Below the pieces are notes generated by a model. It did no database searches and had not been told where the DNA came from. It worked only from the letters and a program-made list of their open reading frames with translations. Below are positions 1-8,238 of a DNA stretch of 64,000 bases, piece after piece. Source of the DNA: CAUZIR01 sp034421295. Lineage in GTDB: Bacteria; Chloroflexota; Dehalococcoidia; Lucifugimonadales; UBA2962. Location: assembly GCA_034421295.1 (NCBI GenBank), contig DAOUKM010000004.1, forward strand, positions 1 to 64,000. Direction: 5' to 3'. Position numbers and translations under genes: made by a program. Each line of letters begins with the position of its first letter. The first letter of the stretch is position 1.

Positions 1-146
1 ATGCGCGCGAGCAATCGCTCCAGCGTATGATCGAGAGCGTGGAGGCGATGGACGGGAACGCTGTAGTCGGCACGAGGTTCTTCACCGCGGCCGTCTCGCA
101 GGGTGCGACCGAGTTCTCCGTCTTCCAATCGACACAACAAAGTTAG
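1..146 (+). CDS. C-terminal end of a YbjQ/UPF0145-like protein, cut by the window edge
   Basis: The third forward frame is open from the window edge to a TAG at 144-146 and gives 47 residues. They contain RMIESVEAMDGNAVVG followed by TRFFT, which matches the C-terminal strand-helix-strand of the YbjQ/UPF0145 (heavy-metal-binding-like) family, where the usual form is GANAVVGVRFDT. The family is small (about 105 residues), so roughly half lies outside the window. The last residues (SVFQSTQQS) replace the AYGTAV-type end of the family, so the tail may be altered. The match is by eye from remembered family sequence. Confidence 0.5.
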   Translation, partial: AREQSLQRMIESVEAMDGNAVVGTRFFTAAVSQGATEFSVFQSTQQS

Positions 147-193
147 ATTCTCATTGAAAGCCGATTTGGGTACGGCTGGCTAGCTGAAAGGTG

Positions 194-216
194 CAAGAGG
201 CTGCCGGGGCCTCTTG
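194..216. other. Short hairpin after the YbjQ-like gene
   Basis: CAAGAGG and CCTCTTG form a perfect 7-bp stem around a 9-nt loop, about 50 nt after the YbjQ-like stop codon. No T-run follows, so a terminator role is only a guess. No coding signal is visible in the rest of 147-405. Confidence 0.2.
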
Positions 217-405
217 TAGTGTCTGGGGCGTCAAACCCCGTAGTCAGCTACCGATAGCTCATCGCATCTCATGAGGTCACCCTAAGGTTCCCTTAGATCA
301 GGGTCCAACCCAATCTGAGCAGACTCAGCAGTTCGCATCAGACGAAGAACCGCTCAGACACTGGGAATTGCGGCTGCAGATGACTTGTGGGCGGCAGGGC
401 AGCCC

Positions 406-642
406 TCAGGCGGTTACCTTCACCCTTCTCGCGTGCGGTATGTCCTCGCTGGCAATTGGCCGAGTATGTGACGCTGGAACGGTGGCGACGGACACTGTAC
501 TGCCGACGAACGTCATGAATTCCACGACATAGGCCTCGCTGCTTGGATGGACATGAATGATTGTACCGACATCACCAGCCTGTAGATCTTCATCTCCGGG
601 GATGTCCGCAGTAAGTACGATGAGTTCGTGTTCCTTGAGCAC
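406..642 (-). CDS. DUF4926 domain protein
   Basis: This is a 78-residue small beta-rich protein. The core LTADIPGDEDLQAGDVGTI, then IHVHPSSEAYVVEF, matches the DUF4926 pattern of a leading Leu/Thr strand, a GDVGT turn and a Y-VEF strand. The GTG start is supported by CAGGAG seven bases upstream, which lies over the end of the preceding DUF6883 gene. Only three bases separate the two genes, so they are almost certainly co-transcribed. DUF4926 and DUF6883 genes are often found side by side in bacteria, a layout that resembles toxin-antitoxin or toxin-immunity pairs. The function is not established. Third-position GC is visibly lower here than in the genes to the right, which hints at recent transfer. 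Confidence 0.7.
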   Translation of the reverse strand: MLKEHELIVLTADIPGDEDLQAGDVGTIIHVHPSSEAYVVEFMTFVGSTVSVATVPASHTRPIASEDIPHARRVKVTA

Positions 643-645
643 CGA

Positions 646-984
646 TTAACTCCTGATCGGGTATGCCGTGATGAGTCTCACGGTACCGCCTTCCGCATCC
701 AGTATCCATACCGACCTGACAAGCGGATCATGCCCATCAGGTGATCCAAGCGCCCCTTCAACGGCATAGAGAATCCCATGCGGGCTCTCTATGACCGAGT
801 TTACATCATATTCGGCACCGTGCTTCCTTAGAGCCGCTGCAAGCTCCCGCCAACGCTCAGCACGGAAGCCGAAACTGAAGAAGAACTCGGCCTTGCTACG
901 GCCCTGAGGATGACTTGGAGACAACAAATAGTCCGTGATCTTTGCTCTCTCGACGCAGACACAATGTGAGTTCGGTAACTTCAT
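646..984 (-). CDS. DUF6883 domain protein
   Basis: This 112-residue protein opens with MKLPNSHCVCVERAKITDYL, followed by SPSHPQGRSKAEFFFSFGF. These are the characteristic DUF6883 N-terminus (MKLPN, K-L-DYLL, HP-GR-KA) and a C-terminal VRSVWILDAEGGTVRLITAYP strand pair. The DUF6883 fold occurs both alone and as the C-terminal part of polymorphic-toxin-like proteins. Its biochemical role is unknown to me. It is the first gene of a two-gene minus-strand unit with the DUF4926 gene. No strong ribosome binding site is visible before the ATG. A toxin-like role is inferred from arrangement only. Confidence 0.65.
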   Translation of the reverse strand: MKLPNSHCVCVERAKITDYLLSPSHPQGRSKAEFFFSFGFRAERWRELAAALRKHGAEYDVNSVIESPHGILYAVEGALGSPDGHDPLVRSVWILDAEGGTVRLITAYPIRS

Positions 985-1151
985 AGGCTTCGCATTAAAC
1001 GCTCAATAGAGGGGTCCAAGATTACGTCAAAGCGTGTAAACACGGTCGGACTTCCTAACTGCCAAAGGTGCATACTCTCGCCGTCCGGCCCTGCGTACTC
1101 TAGACGCAGCGTTTGAGCCGGTTATCCTGGCGAGGAGCTGGACACCCCTGC

Positions 1152-1453
1152 TCACCTGAGCACCACTGCAATCACTATCAAGGCTACTATGCCAAGCGCG
1201 CAGAATGTGCCGATCGCTAAAGACCACGCGGTGGGAGCGTCCGCCGCTATCCGTCCCCAAAATAATCTTCTTCTCTCCGATCCCGTTCTACTCGTTTACC
1301 AAGCAGCTGCCAGATCACCCACCCTATCGCCATTAGCGGCCCCATAATCACCGCATGCAGGATGCCCACGACTAGGGTGACGAGCATGGGTCCCACAATT
1401 GCGATTAGCACCCAAGTAACCGGCGAACTCCAATTTATCCAGTCGAGCATCAT
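1152..1453 (-). CDS. Small membrane protein, possibly frameshifted at its C-terminus
   Basis: The ORF at 1247-1453 encodes 68 residues: two hydrophobic segments (about residues 13-33 and 36-52) and a charged tail GKRVERDRREEDYFGDG before TAG. Directly after this stop, a different frame continues without a stop for about 38 codons. It encodes AIGTFCALGIVALIVIAVVL, a convincing third membrane helix, and ends at TGA (1152-1154). That frame has no start codon of its own before the helix. This suggests one three-helix protein broken by a one- or two-base indel near 1250. If the first stop is real, the product is a two-helix protein of unknown function. No family was recognised. Confidence 0.4.
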
Positions 1454-2580
1454 CTGAAATCCGACACCCTGCGGAGATCAATGCGTTCGCAAAAGGACAG
1501 GGATGGCGATTCCCCGACTCGCAGCAATCCTACGCTGGCGGTTCCCGTGAAGTTGGCACTCTGCCTTGAAGGTCGAAAGGTCAGGTCCTCTACGAGATCT
1601 TCAAGGATGGTGACGCCATTCACCGTGATTCCCAAAGCTGCGTAGTAGAGATAACCTGGATATGGCTGCCTCTCATGATGGTCGAGCCACGTTTTGACTA
1701 CGGCACCCTGAATCTGAACGGTGTTGAATTTTCCCCACCCTTGTTCAATGGTGGCGTGGCCAGACCTTAGGGAGTTGGTGATTGAGCCAGTCTGCCAGTC
1801 GACTGTGGCATATTCCCATTGACCCTGATGGTCCATCCAGAAAGCCAGGTTGCCCAACAAAGCGACAGTCAATGTCCACTCTATTTGGGAACGAGAGGGA
1901 ATCGGGTGGCGGTAATTTTCGATATGCCATGTCCATAAGGTGCGCAGACTGGACTTGAGGAACTCAACACGATTATCCAAAAGGCGCAGCTCATCAGGAT
2001 CTGGCCATTTGACGCGGCGTTCTCCCCTGCTGTCGTCGCAGTAGCTGGATAGAGGCGGCGGGATTGGCCCGGGCCTCGAAAGGGATGTACCAGACCAGGG
2101 ACCTGCGCCAGCGCTGCTAACTGCCCTTACCTGAAAGTCGTACATGACGCCTTCCGTTAGTCCGGTGACCGTGGAGGCGTGCGTATGCCTTTGCTCGCCG
2201 CCAGAATACGTTAACCCAACGGATTCTGTAGATGCTGGAGAAATGACCGTCCATGCACCAGTATTGGCCCTGCCGCCGTCATATGATCTGTAGCGAATGT
2301 CGTAGGACGTGATCTCCAGTCCACGCGTACCCGTGATGCCCCAAACCCACAGCTGTACTGACTGGTTATCCAGTTCGCACGCCTCTGGATTTTTGGCAAC
2401 CCGAGAGGAAAACACGCTATCCGCAGGCGCACCACCGGAAATGGATACCCATTCGTCACACGACCAACGGTTGTTGAGGCGTGCGATTGCGGCTAGTCTT
2501 GGCTTTCCACGTTCCTCGTAAGTGCCTTCCGGTTGTAGGTACGTGGCAGTCGTCGTAGGTGTGGCCGTCGGAGTTGGAGT
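1450..2580 (-). pseudogene. 5'-truncated secreted protein with Thr/Pro linker and fibronectin type III domain
   Basis: The frame ending at 1450 is open back to 2640. It encodes a Thr/Pro linker (TPTPTATPTTTATY, about 2539-2580) and a short spacer. A fibronectin type III domain follows (ITSYDIRYRSYDGG, later LTEGVMYDFQVRAVSSAG and GPWSGTS), then about 200 residues of unknown domain rich in Trp and Tyr. Linkers of this type normally sit just after a lipoprotein signal peptide, but no signal peptide is present. Upstream of the linker the sequence becomes an antisense copy of a binding-protein tail. The gene has therefore lost its 5' end. An internal GTG at 2415 could start an untethered 321-residue product. 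The original role was probably surface or extracellular. Confidence 0.6.
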
Positions 2581-2687
2581 ATGTGGAATGGGGAGCTCCA
2601 GAGCATCTACCCGGCCACGGCGGCCCTGAAAACTTTGAGGTCAGGGCCTTCCCCTACTACGCTAACTCCTGGCTGGATCGCTAAGGT
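2569..2687 (+). pseudogene. Relic of the C-terminus of a family 5 (oligopeptide/nickel type) solute-binding protein
   Basis: On the plus strand 2631-2687 reads NFEVRAFPYYANSWLDR and a stop. The intact binding protein at 43325-45079 ends KNFEVKAFPYYANVWLER. Just upstream, in the neighbouring frame, LQSIYPATAALK matches the intact protein's WYAIFPHTSDLK. The two halves join only if one A is restored in the short A-run at 2629-2632. This is therefore a decayed 3' end of a paralogous binding-protein gene with a single-base deletion, and nothing upstream of about 2569 resembles it. It lies head-on against the truncated fibronectin gene, so the junction near 2580 marks a rearrangement. Confidence 0.65.
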
Positions 2688-2850
2688 CGGCAAGCAAAGC
2701 GCACGCGTCGAGCAGTAGAGTAAGCGTGACCTGCCCCAATGCCTCATACCAGCCATTGGCTTGCGCGACGAGCATGGGATTCAGATGAGAACCCGCTCAA
2801 AGGCGACGCCCTCTGAGCGCGCTTTGGAGGCTTCTGTCAGGTCATCACAA

Positions 2851-3124
2851 ATGAGAAGGCTATTCGCGCTAACCGCGATGGCGGTGTATGGGCTGGTGGG
2901 ATGCGTGGTCTGGGACTGGTGCCGACCCTGAGACTCCAGTCGAAGCGCATCTAGCTGTCGAACGGGAAACAGACGCTCAGGTTGAGGTGACCATTCAAGC
3001 CCTGGGTCTCGCCACCACCATTCCAAAGCCTACTTCCACAGCCCTGCCCTCGCCAGCTCAATCGCCCACCGCCACATCCAACACTACCCAGACACCGTCG
3101 TCTCCCACGCCGCACGTGTGGTAG
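2851..3124 (+). pseudogene. Frameshifted lipoprotein: signal peptide, then charged segment and Thr/Pro tail
   Basis: From ATG 2851 the reading MRRLFALTAMAVYGLVGC is a textbook lipoprotein signal (lipobox LVGC, Cys18), but the frame stops at TGA 2929-2931. A second frame takes over around 2915-2930 and reads DPETPVEAHLAVERETDAQ, then VEVTIQALGLATT and a Ser/Thr/Pro-rich tail, to TAG at 3122-3124. The two parts look like one Chloroflexota-style lipoprotein (signal, VEA-type stalk, Thr/Pro linker) split by an indel. The linker now ends without a C-terminal domain, so the gene is probably also truncated. 2688-2850 shows nothing else. Confidence 0.5.
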
Positions 3125-3368
3125 GAACCCGCCCTTACGTAGGAGAATGGTCCAGTCAGCGGACCCTAGGCGGATCTCTCCTCGGGTGAGGATGTGGAGC
3201 CATCGTGGTCGTTGTAAGCCGTCGGAGGATCCATGCAGCCCGCCTGTGCCAGCGACCATGCCTGAGAAGTCGGAGGAGGAATGGTCGAAGGGGTCGTCTG
3301 ATACCCATGTAGCTACAGACTTGCTGAAGGAATCACATTCAGGTGTACGCTGACCACCGAGGCCAATT
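3125..3368. other. Intergenic, no clear gene
   Basis: A short open frame ends at 3353 with a charged stretch (PEKSEEEWSKGSSDTH). It could be the detached C-terminus of the broken lipoprotein upstream, but nothing supports that firmly. Confidence 0.3.
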
Positions 3369-4484
3369 GTGAAATTACGCTGGCATTTGGATCGCAGGCA
3401 GATCCTCCTGCTCGTCGCAGTTGCATTGGCGCTCATTGCCCTCGTTTTGCTGTACCTGCTGGGTACGGCCCTGATTGCACTCGGCATCAGCTTCATCATC
3501 GCCTACATGCTGATGGGCCCCGTCCGCCTTATCGAACGGGCCATGCCGTGGAGAAAGGCCCGCCCCGCCCTGAGCCGGACCGTCTCCATCGTCACTGTCT
3601 ACATCCTCGCCATCGCCATCGTCGCCGGCGTGCTGGCTGTCATCATCCCCTCCATCGTCGAGGACAGCCGACGATTTGCCAGTGAGATTCCCACGCTGGT
3701 CGAATCGGTCAGGGCAACAGCCGAGAACTGGATAGGCCGCTACACAGATGACGTCCCGGCCAATGTCAAGGACCGCATCCAGCAGTACCTTGACGACGCG
3801 GTCGGACTGGTGGGCGACGTTGCCTGGGAATTCGTATCCAGGACCGTCAAGGCTGCGACCACCTCCTTTGCCCTCATCCTCAGCCTCGCGGCCGCACCTG
3901 TAATCGTGTACGGGCTGCTCAAGGATTCCTCTCGAATACGCGCCAGCTTGTACACCCCGTTCCCCCCGGATCTTCAGCCTTACCTGAAAGACCTACTGGA
4001 CATCGCCGAGAGGACGCTGGGCGGTTACGTCCGCGGTCAACTCATCCTAGCCGTCATCGTCGGGGTGATGGTGACGGTGGGCCTGGTCCTCCTGGACGTA
4101 CCATTTGCCTTTGTCCTTGGCCTCGTGGCCGGCCTGACCGAACTGGTGCCGACTCTCGGGCCGTTCATAGGTGGGCTGTTCGGGGTGCTGGTCACACTGG
4201 CGGTCGCTCCGGACAAAGTCCTGTGGGTGTTCTTGCTGTACCTGGGGGTGCAGGTGTTCGAAAACACGCTGCTGGCCGGACGCATACAGAGCAATGCGCT
4301 CAGGATACATCCGGTCTGGCTGATCATCGTAATAGTGATTGCGGGAAAGTACTTTGGGATCTGGGGAATCGTAATCGGCCCCCCGATAGTTGCGGTCGCA
4401 AGGGACGTGGCGATGTGGCTGTCGAAGGAGTGGAACAGGTCGGAAGCATCAGAAGAAGAGGTCAAGGTGGAAGAAGGGGACTAG
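3369..4484 (+). CDS. AI-2E family transporter (PF01594)
   Basis: This is a 371-residue polytopic membrane protein of usual family length. An N-terminal helix pair spans residues 12-50 and a third helix about 72-95. A hydrophilic, amphipathic region lies at 96-165, with five further helices from 166 to 345. Two family signatures are present: GGYVRGQLILAVIVGV (218-233) and ELVPTLGPFIGG (258-269), the conserved x-P-x-x-G-P-x-I-G turn. The C-terminus is acidic. The family was named after E. coli TqsA (autoinducer-2 export), but many members export other solutes or act as Na+/H+ antiporters, so the substrate is open. The GTG start is preceded by GAGG at a good distance. The gene stands alone and intact among broken neighbours. 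Confidence 0.9.
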   Translation: MKLRWHLDRRQILLLVAVALALIALVLLYLLGTALIALGISFIIAYMLMGPVRLIERAMPWRKARPALSRTVSIVTVYILAIAIVAGVLAVIIPSIVEDSRRFASEIPTLVESVRATAENWIGRYTDDVPANVKDRIQQYLDDAVGLVGDVAWEFVSRTVKAATTSFALILSLAAAPVIVYGLLKDSSRIRASLYTPFPPDLQPYLKDLLDIAERTLGGYVRGQLILAVIVGVMVTVGLVLLDVPFAFVLGLVAGLTELVPTLGPFIGGLFGVLVTLAVAPDKVLWVFLLYLGVQVFENTLLAGRIQSNALRIHPVWLIIVIVIAGKYFGIWGIVIGPPIVAVARDVAMWLSKEWNRSEASEEEVKVEEGD

Positions 4485-4904
4485 ACCCACCGATAATCTA
4501 GCGACTTATTCCTTGATCCACCCTGACCTACCGGGGCCCGGATAGCCTTGTGCGTTGGTCTTGGTTCGAATTGTGGGTTGGGGTGCGGTGGAGCAACATA
4601 ATGCCCTGTCACCTTCCGCCGAATCGGCCCATTTCTTACAGAATTCTGATATGCGGTGTGGAGGGTCTCCTGGCCAGGCAACGGGGAGCCTTTTCGCCCG
4701 GAAATCAATCCCGCATCATTCCCAGGGCAGCGGTAGGGAATCGCGCCACTTTGCGATTAAGCCCGACAGATCGCTTGTCTAACGGCCTTCCCCGACCAAG
4801 AACCTGTTGGTCTGCCGCACCCAATCCACCAAGAATGGAGTGGCGAGCGCGAAGATCTCGATACGAGGACAAGACGCGGCCTTAAGCCCCTGCCTGCTTC
4901 CAAC
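4485..4904. other. Intergenic, no gene seen
   Basis: All frames are short and without family resemblance. No tRNA-like fold or terminator with a T-run was found. Confidence 0.5.
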
Positions 4905-5225
4905 TCAGCCAGATCTCCATGCCCTGACCGCCCGAGTGACGCCGTTATAGAGAGCCGCACCTAACGCTCCTGCAATCAGACCACCAGCCCCGAAGATCAA
5001 GGGCATGCCGATCAGGGCAAGAAATGCGAGGGGCGTACCCCGGCCCAGTCCCGGGGTTGACCATACCCCCGAAGATGGCGAGTTCACCCACCCGAGGCTA
5101 ACCAGCAGATCGAAGGCGGCGCCGCCAAAAGAGTAGGCCGCTCCCGCCAAGAGGCCCAAAGCGGCCATAGCGGCAGCCAACAGCCCTGCCGAAGAGACAA
5201 TTCCAACCGTTCTCAGCTTCGCCAC
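4905..5225 (-). CDS. Small membrane protein, uncharacterised
   Basis: This 106-residue product has an N-terminal hydrophobic helix (about 8-30), a loop containing NSPSSGVWSTPGLGRGTP, a second hydrophobic stretch (about 66-92) and a basic tail (TRAVRAWRSG). The C-terminal half, GLIAGALGAALYNGVTR, resembles the last helix of DUF3566-type membrane proteins, but the match is too short to assign. The GTG start is supported by GGAG seven bases upstream. No operon partner is visible and the function is unknown. Confidence 0.55.
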   Translation of the reverse strand: MAKLRTVGIVSSAGLLAAAMAALGLLAGAAYSFGGAAFDLLVSLGWVNSPSSGVWSTPGLGRGTPLAFLALIGMPLIFGAGGLIAGALGAALYNGVTRAVRAWRSG

Positions 5226-5803
5226 GCGATCTCCATTTCCAAGTCAGCCAGGACAAGCCTGCCGCGGCGAAATCAAGTGTCCCAAGCCACACGCCTCGAT
5301 ACTCTGGCAGCAGACCTCAGCGCCTTCGAATGAACTCAGTCCCTTCGCGTCATCACAGATGCGGGCATGGACCACCGGCCAGATCCGCAGGCCAGGTGTC
5401 GCCCCTCCTGGTACGCAAACTCAATGAGGGGCAGAATGGTCGCGTCCACAGGGGTTCATGGCCTGCCGCGTTAGGGTCATGAGCCATCCGTCGATTCTCC
5501 ATCCCCCTGAGCCGGTCCACACTCCCGCCTTGGTCAAGACACTCCACCCTACCCTTCCCACATCAATTTGTCTGTCTGCGCAGCGGATGGCAGGACAGTC
5601 GGCCCAACCGCGTTGCCTCCGGCTCCCTGCCCGCCAACACGTGGGTAACCCCCAGAATGTCTGCGAATCGTCTGACTCACGCCTGCCCTGGCCAGCTAGA
5701 TCAAATGCGAGATTGCAAAGCGTGGATGGAAACCGAGGGTGGGCGTATTGATACGTGACAGCCGGTTGGCGCCTTGCCGCACTACTGCGGGCCCCGAGGA
5801 GCC
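5226..5803. other. Gene-poor stretch, possible coding debris
   Basis: No intact gene is recognised. On the minus strand near 5340-5450 one frame reads VDATILPLIEFAYQEG and then GRWSMPAS, which looks protein-like but covers only about 38 codons and matches no family known to me. It may be another gene relic of the decay zone. Confidence 0.3.
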
Positions 5804-6042
5804 CTAGTCACCTTGGGCTGCCTTGAGGCCTATGGCCTTCCCTCCCGGTTTAGGAGACTGGCGCGTATTGCCGATGTGAATTGCCTCACAGATGACGCAA
5901 GGCTTGCCGCCAGCCGGAATTGCCCACATCTCGTGGCTGCAAATCCGGTAAAGGCAACGTATTACGTAAAGCCCTTTGCTGCCGGTCTTTATTCGCTCTG
6001 ACTTGAGCTTGTGGCCGTCCCGATTTCAATCGTCCAGCCCAC
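5804..6042 (-). pseudogene. Small Cys-containing protein gene with a probable frameshift
   Basis: A minus-strand frame from about 6028 down to TAG at 5804-5806 encodes a well-formed basic polypeptide: RDGHKLKSERIKTGSKGLYV, then CSHEMWAIPAGGKPCVICEA, and a Lys/Gly-rich end. The Cys and His spacing (C-x2-E/M, PCVIC) suggests a small metal-binding knuckle. This frame has no start codon upstream. In the adjacent frame a GTG at 6042 begins GWTIEI, and a one-base change near 6025 would join it to the main frame, giving about 79 residues. No family was recognised. Confidence 0.35.
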
Positions 6043-6330
6043 TTACATCGCGACTGGAGCTTAGCTTGGGGGGCAGGTCACCGCCACTATCAGCTTCTCC
6101 GCAACGTGTTGGCTGCGCACCTCCTAGGCTTTCGGTTCAAGCTCATCTGCGATGAGCGGCGCGACTACCTCATCGACGCAGTGTGTAGCGTCCTGTCCAC
6201 CGTGCGCGACCCAGACCTACTGGCGAATCGTGGCATCGTCACGTGGCAGGAAGTCGCCCATTGTGTCCCTGAGGCGCTTCAGTCATTCCTACCAGACAAG
6301 TATGGCATCGCACCTTCGGACAGCGTGTAG
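6007..6330 (+). pseudogene. C-terminal fragment resembling PGN_0703-type PD-(D/E)XK nucleases
   Basis: A frame open from 6007 to TAG at 6328-6330 contains HRHYQLLRNVLAAHLLGFRF, then DERRDYLIDAVCSVLSTVRD, WQEVAHCVPEALQSFLPDKY and GI near the end. This block (QLLRN-LAAH, DERR, TWQE, FL-KYGI) resembles from memory the C-terminal part of the PGN_0703-like restriction-endonuclease family, which is normally about 250-400 residues. GC-rich third positions support real coding origin. There is no proper start and the catalytic region is absent, so it is a fragment. It overlaps the minus-strand relic at its left edge. The family call is tentative. Confidence 0.35.
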
Positions 6331-6521
6331 CCATAAGGGATGCTCAGTGACGACAGGGGATAGGGTCCGCTATGTCATCCTGGACGAGGCGGCGTTGACA
6401 ATGCCCGTGCGGTCTGACCTGCCACGCCATTAACGATCAGTTAGCAGGACTTCGAAGAACTGGCGGGCCGCTAGGCATCCCCGAGCAGCGGCCTGAACAC
6501 CGTCGCCGTCTGCACTGCCGA

Positions 6522-6824
6522 CTAGTCTGACGCCGACTCAGTACCGTCTACTGGCTCGAAACGCTCGGCGATGATGATCAGGTTGGGTGGAATATGAATC
6601 GCGTAGCCGGTGAAGATGGCAAGAAGAAGATAGAGGGCCTTTCTCACGAAGCTGTATCGGTCATTGGCAATCCAGACAATCGTCCAGCCGCCCTCATCGA
6701 CCTCGTGCAGGGCGCGGTCAATGGCCCGGACTTGAGTTTCACCTTTAATGGCGTCCCACCAGCCCCCGCGAAATTCTGCGCGAAACTGTTTGTGGACCCG
6801 TCTATGGCCCGGAGGGGGGTGCAT
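6522..6824 (-). CDS. Hypothetical protein with one membrane segment
   Basis: This is a 100-residue product with a basic N-terminus, an amphipathic middle (TQVRAIDRALHEVDEGGWTI), a hydrophobic helix (about residues 63-85, KALYLLLAIFTGYAIHI) and an acidic tail. An ATG start at 6824 lies just downstream of a TATAAT sequence, but no clear ribosome binding site is seen. The central stretch looks like genuine protein. No family was recognised. 6331-6521 holds no gene. Confidence 0.4.
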   Translation of the reverse strand: MHPPPGHRRVHKQFRAEFRGGWWDAIKGETQVRAIDRALHEVDEGGWTIVWIANDRYSFVRKALYLLLAIFTGYAIHIPPNLIIIAERFEPVDGTESASD

Positions 6825-6876
6825 GAGGCCGATTATAGGGACTTAGCAACTGTCTAGGATTGTATATGAGCCCCAT

Positions 6877-7806
6877 TCAATTGCTCGAACGGTCAAGCAG
6901 CCAACCAAGGATTCGCTCCCCGAAGTCGGATGCGAGACGCCGCACGTGGGGCGACGACTCCAATTCCCAATATTCCACCACCAAGCTGTCCCTGCAACCG
7001 GAACGGAATAGGGTTACATTCGTTTCGGCGCCGTCGACACTCCTGTCTATGTCGAGTCTGGGCAAGGTTTCGCCCCCCGAAAGGTTGCATCCGGCGCGAC
7101 CCGCCCATCGCTGGACAGTCTCCCGGATGGGAGGGTAGCTTCCTGGCCCGATGCTGGGATCTGACCCGCCCTCTACTTTGATGATGTCGTCGTCCGTGCC
7201 GTGTATGTGCAGGACGGATACCGGGCGGGCGGAAGCACAGCGATTCGGGTCAGGGTAGAACGAACCGGCCACGGCAACAATGGCTGTAAGTCCGGGTAGG
7301 CTCTCACAAGCTAGACGATAGGACATCAAGGCACCGTTGGACATACCGACAACAAATATCGGGCCTACCATGACGGTCTCGGTTGCCTCCTCCACCAATC
7401 CGGCGAGATAAGCCACGTCATCGGGTTTACTGCTCGCAATGCCGCAACAGAAGTCGGTGGCGTTCCAATAGCGGTGCCCGTTGTCGTCCTTCACCCCGTT
7501 AGGGAGCAGCAGGGCAAAGTTCTGGGTGTTGACCAGTGAAGACAACCCGAATTAGGAGTCTTGGGCCATGTAATGGCTGGTTAACCCGTGCAGACTGAGC
7601 ACCAGGGGCACAGGCGTCTGCGGGTCGTGTTCGTAAGGCAGCAACATCAGGGCGGGACGCTCTCCGCCGATGGTTCGGACTGTCAGGCCTTTCTGGGTCA
7701 GCTCCTCGGTCGCCTCACTCAACGTTGGCTCTGCGAATGCCACCAATAGGCTGACGCCGATAGCCACAACAGCTGCCACTCTAAAGGTTCTGCATTCAGT
7801 CACCAA
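6877..7806 (-). pseudogene. Secreted PHB-depolymerase/feruloyl-esterase-like hydrolase (LpqC type), interrupted by one in-frame stop
   Basis: Two collinear open segments in the same frame, 7552-7806 and 6877-7551, encode one esterase of about 309 codons with a single internal TAA at 7552-7554. The N-terminus has a signal peptide (about residues 8-30). The body shows the oxyanion strand LVLSLHGLT, the nucleophile elbow GMSNGALMS, an acid region HIHGTDDDIIK and a C-terminal catalytic His in SSPHVRR. The stop interrupts AQDS-FGLSSLVN at a place where relatives have an aromatic residue (often Tyr), so one base change would restore it. All catalytic elements lie after the stop, so the truncated product would be inactive. 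A TTG at 7545 could restart translation, but without a signal peptide. Confidence 0.75.
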
Positions 7807-7891
7807 CGGCCCACCACTCTCACTGACGCAGTTCAGACTGGGTCAACCGCTCGTTGGAAGGCGGAGGCGAAACCTCGGGCAAGGGCTCGAT

Positions 7892-8235
7892 CTAGCCGCC
7901 TTCGTAGGTGGTCCACCACACCACTTCGCCATCTTCACGAAGTCCGCAGGTGTGACCTGAGCCCGCGCCTACGACCCCGAATCGCTCGCCTGACGACGAG
8001 CCCGACTTACTGCAGTCAAGCGGACGACCCCAGCGCACCGCCGCGCCATCCGGCCGAGGAACGCAGGTGTGATTCCCGGCCGCGCTCATGGCCGTGAATC
8101 TCCCGCCAGGTAGCGGGCTCGCTTGACCAGACGACTATGCCCCAGCAGACTGCCATGCCGTCATTCCGCATTCCGCAGGCCGCATGTGTGGCATCGACCA
8201 GCGCTTATGGGCTCGAACACCTCATCAGGCGGCCC
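7892..8235 (-). pseudogene. RCC1-repeat protein relic with at least two frameshifts
   Basis: Three frames in turn encode RCC1-type repeats. One reads ISAGRCHTCGLRN (about 8175-8215), another DGMAVCWG (about 8150-8173), and a third LPGGRFTAMSAAGNHTC, then RPDGAAVRWG and AGSGHTCGLREDGEVVWW, ending at TAG 7892-7894. The repeated SAG-HTCGLR-DG-VWCWG units match the regulator of chromosome condensation repeats common in secreted bacterial proteins. The first segment continues, in the same frame, directly after the stop codon of the Cache lipoprotein upstream (8239-8241). It is either a separate decayed gene or the remains of a C-terminal extension of that protein. Confidence 0.6.
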
Positions 8236-8238
8236 GTC

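Noticed and set aside
1027..1260. A 77-codon minus-strand frame next to the small membrane protein
   Set aside because: Its sequence is Arg/Ser-rich and not protein-like; the neighbouring frame over the same DNA encodes a clear membrane helix, which is the better reading.
2951..3499. A 182-codon open frame on the minus strand
   Set aside because: It runs antisense to the lipoprotein relic and the AI-2E transporter start, has low-complexity and Arg/Gly-rich content, and shows no family pattern.
5340..5460. Minus-strand stretch reading VDATILPLIEFAYQEG as a possible gene
   Set aside because: Only about 38 codons with no ribosome binding site and a stop directly upstream; kept only as possible debris.
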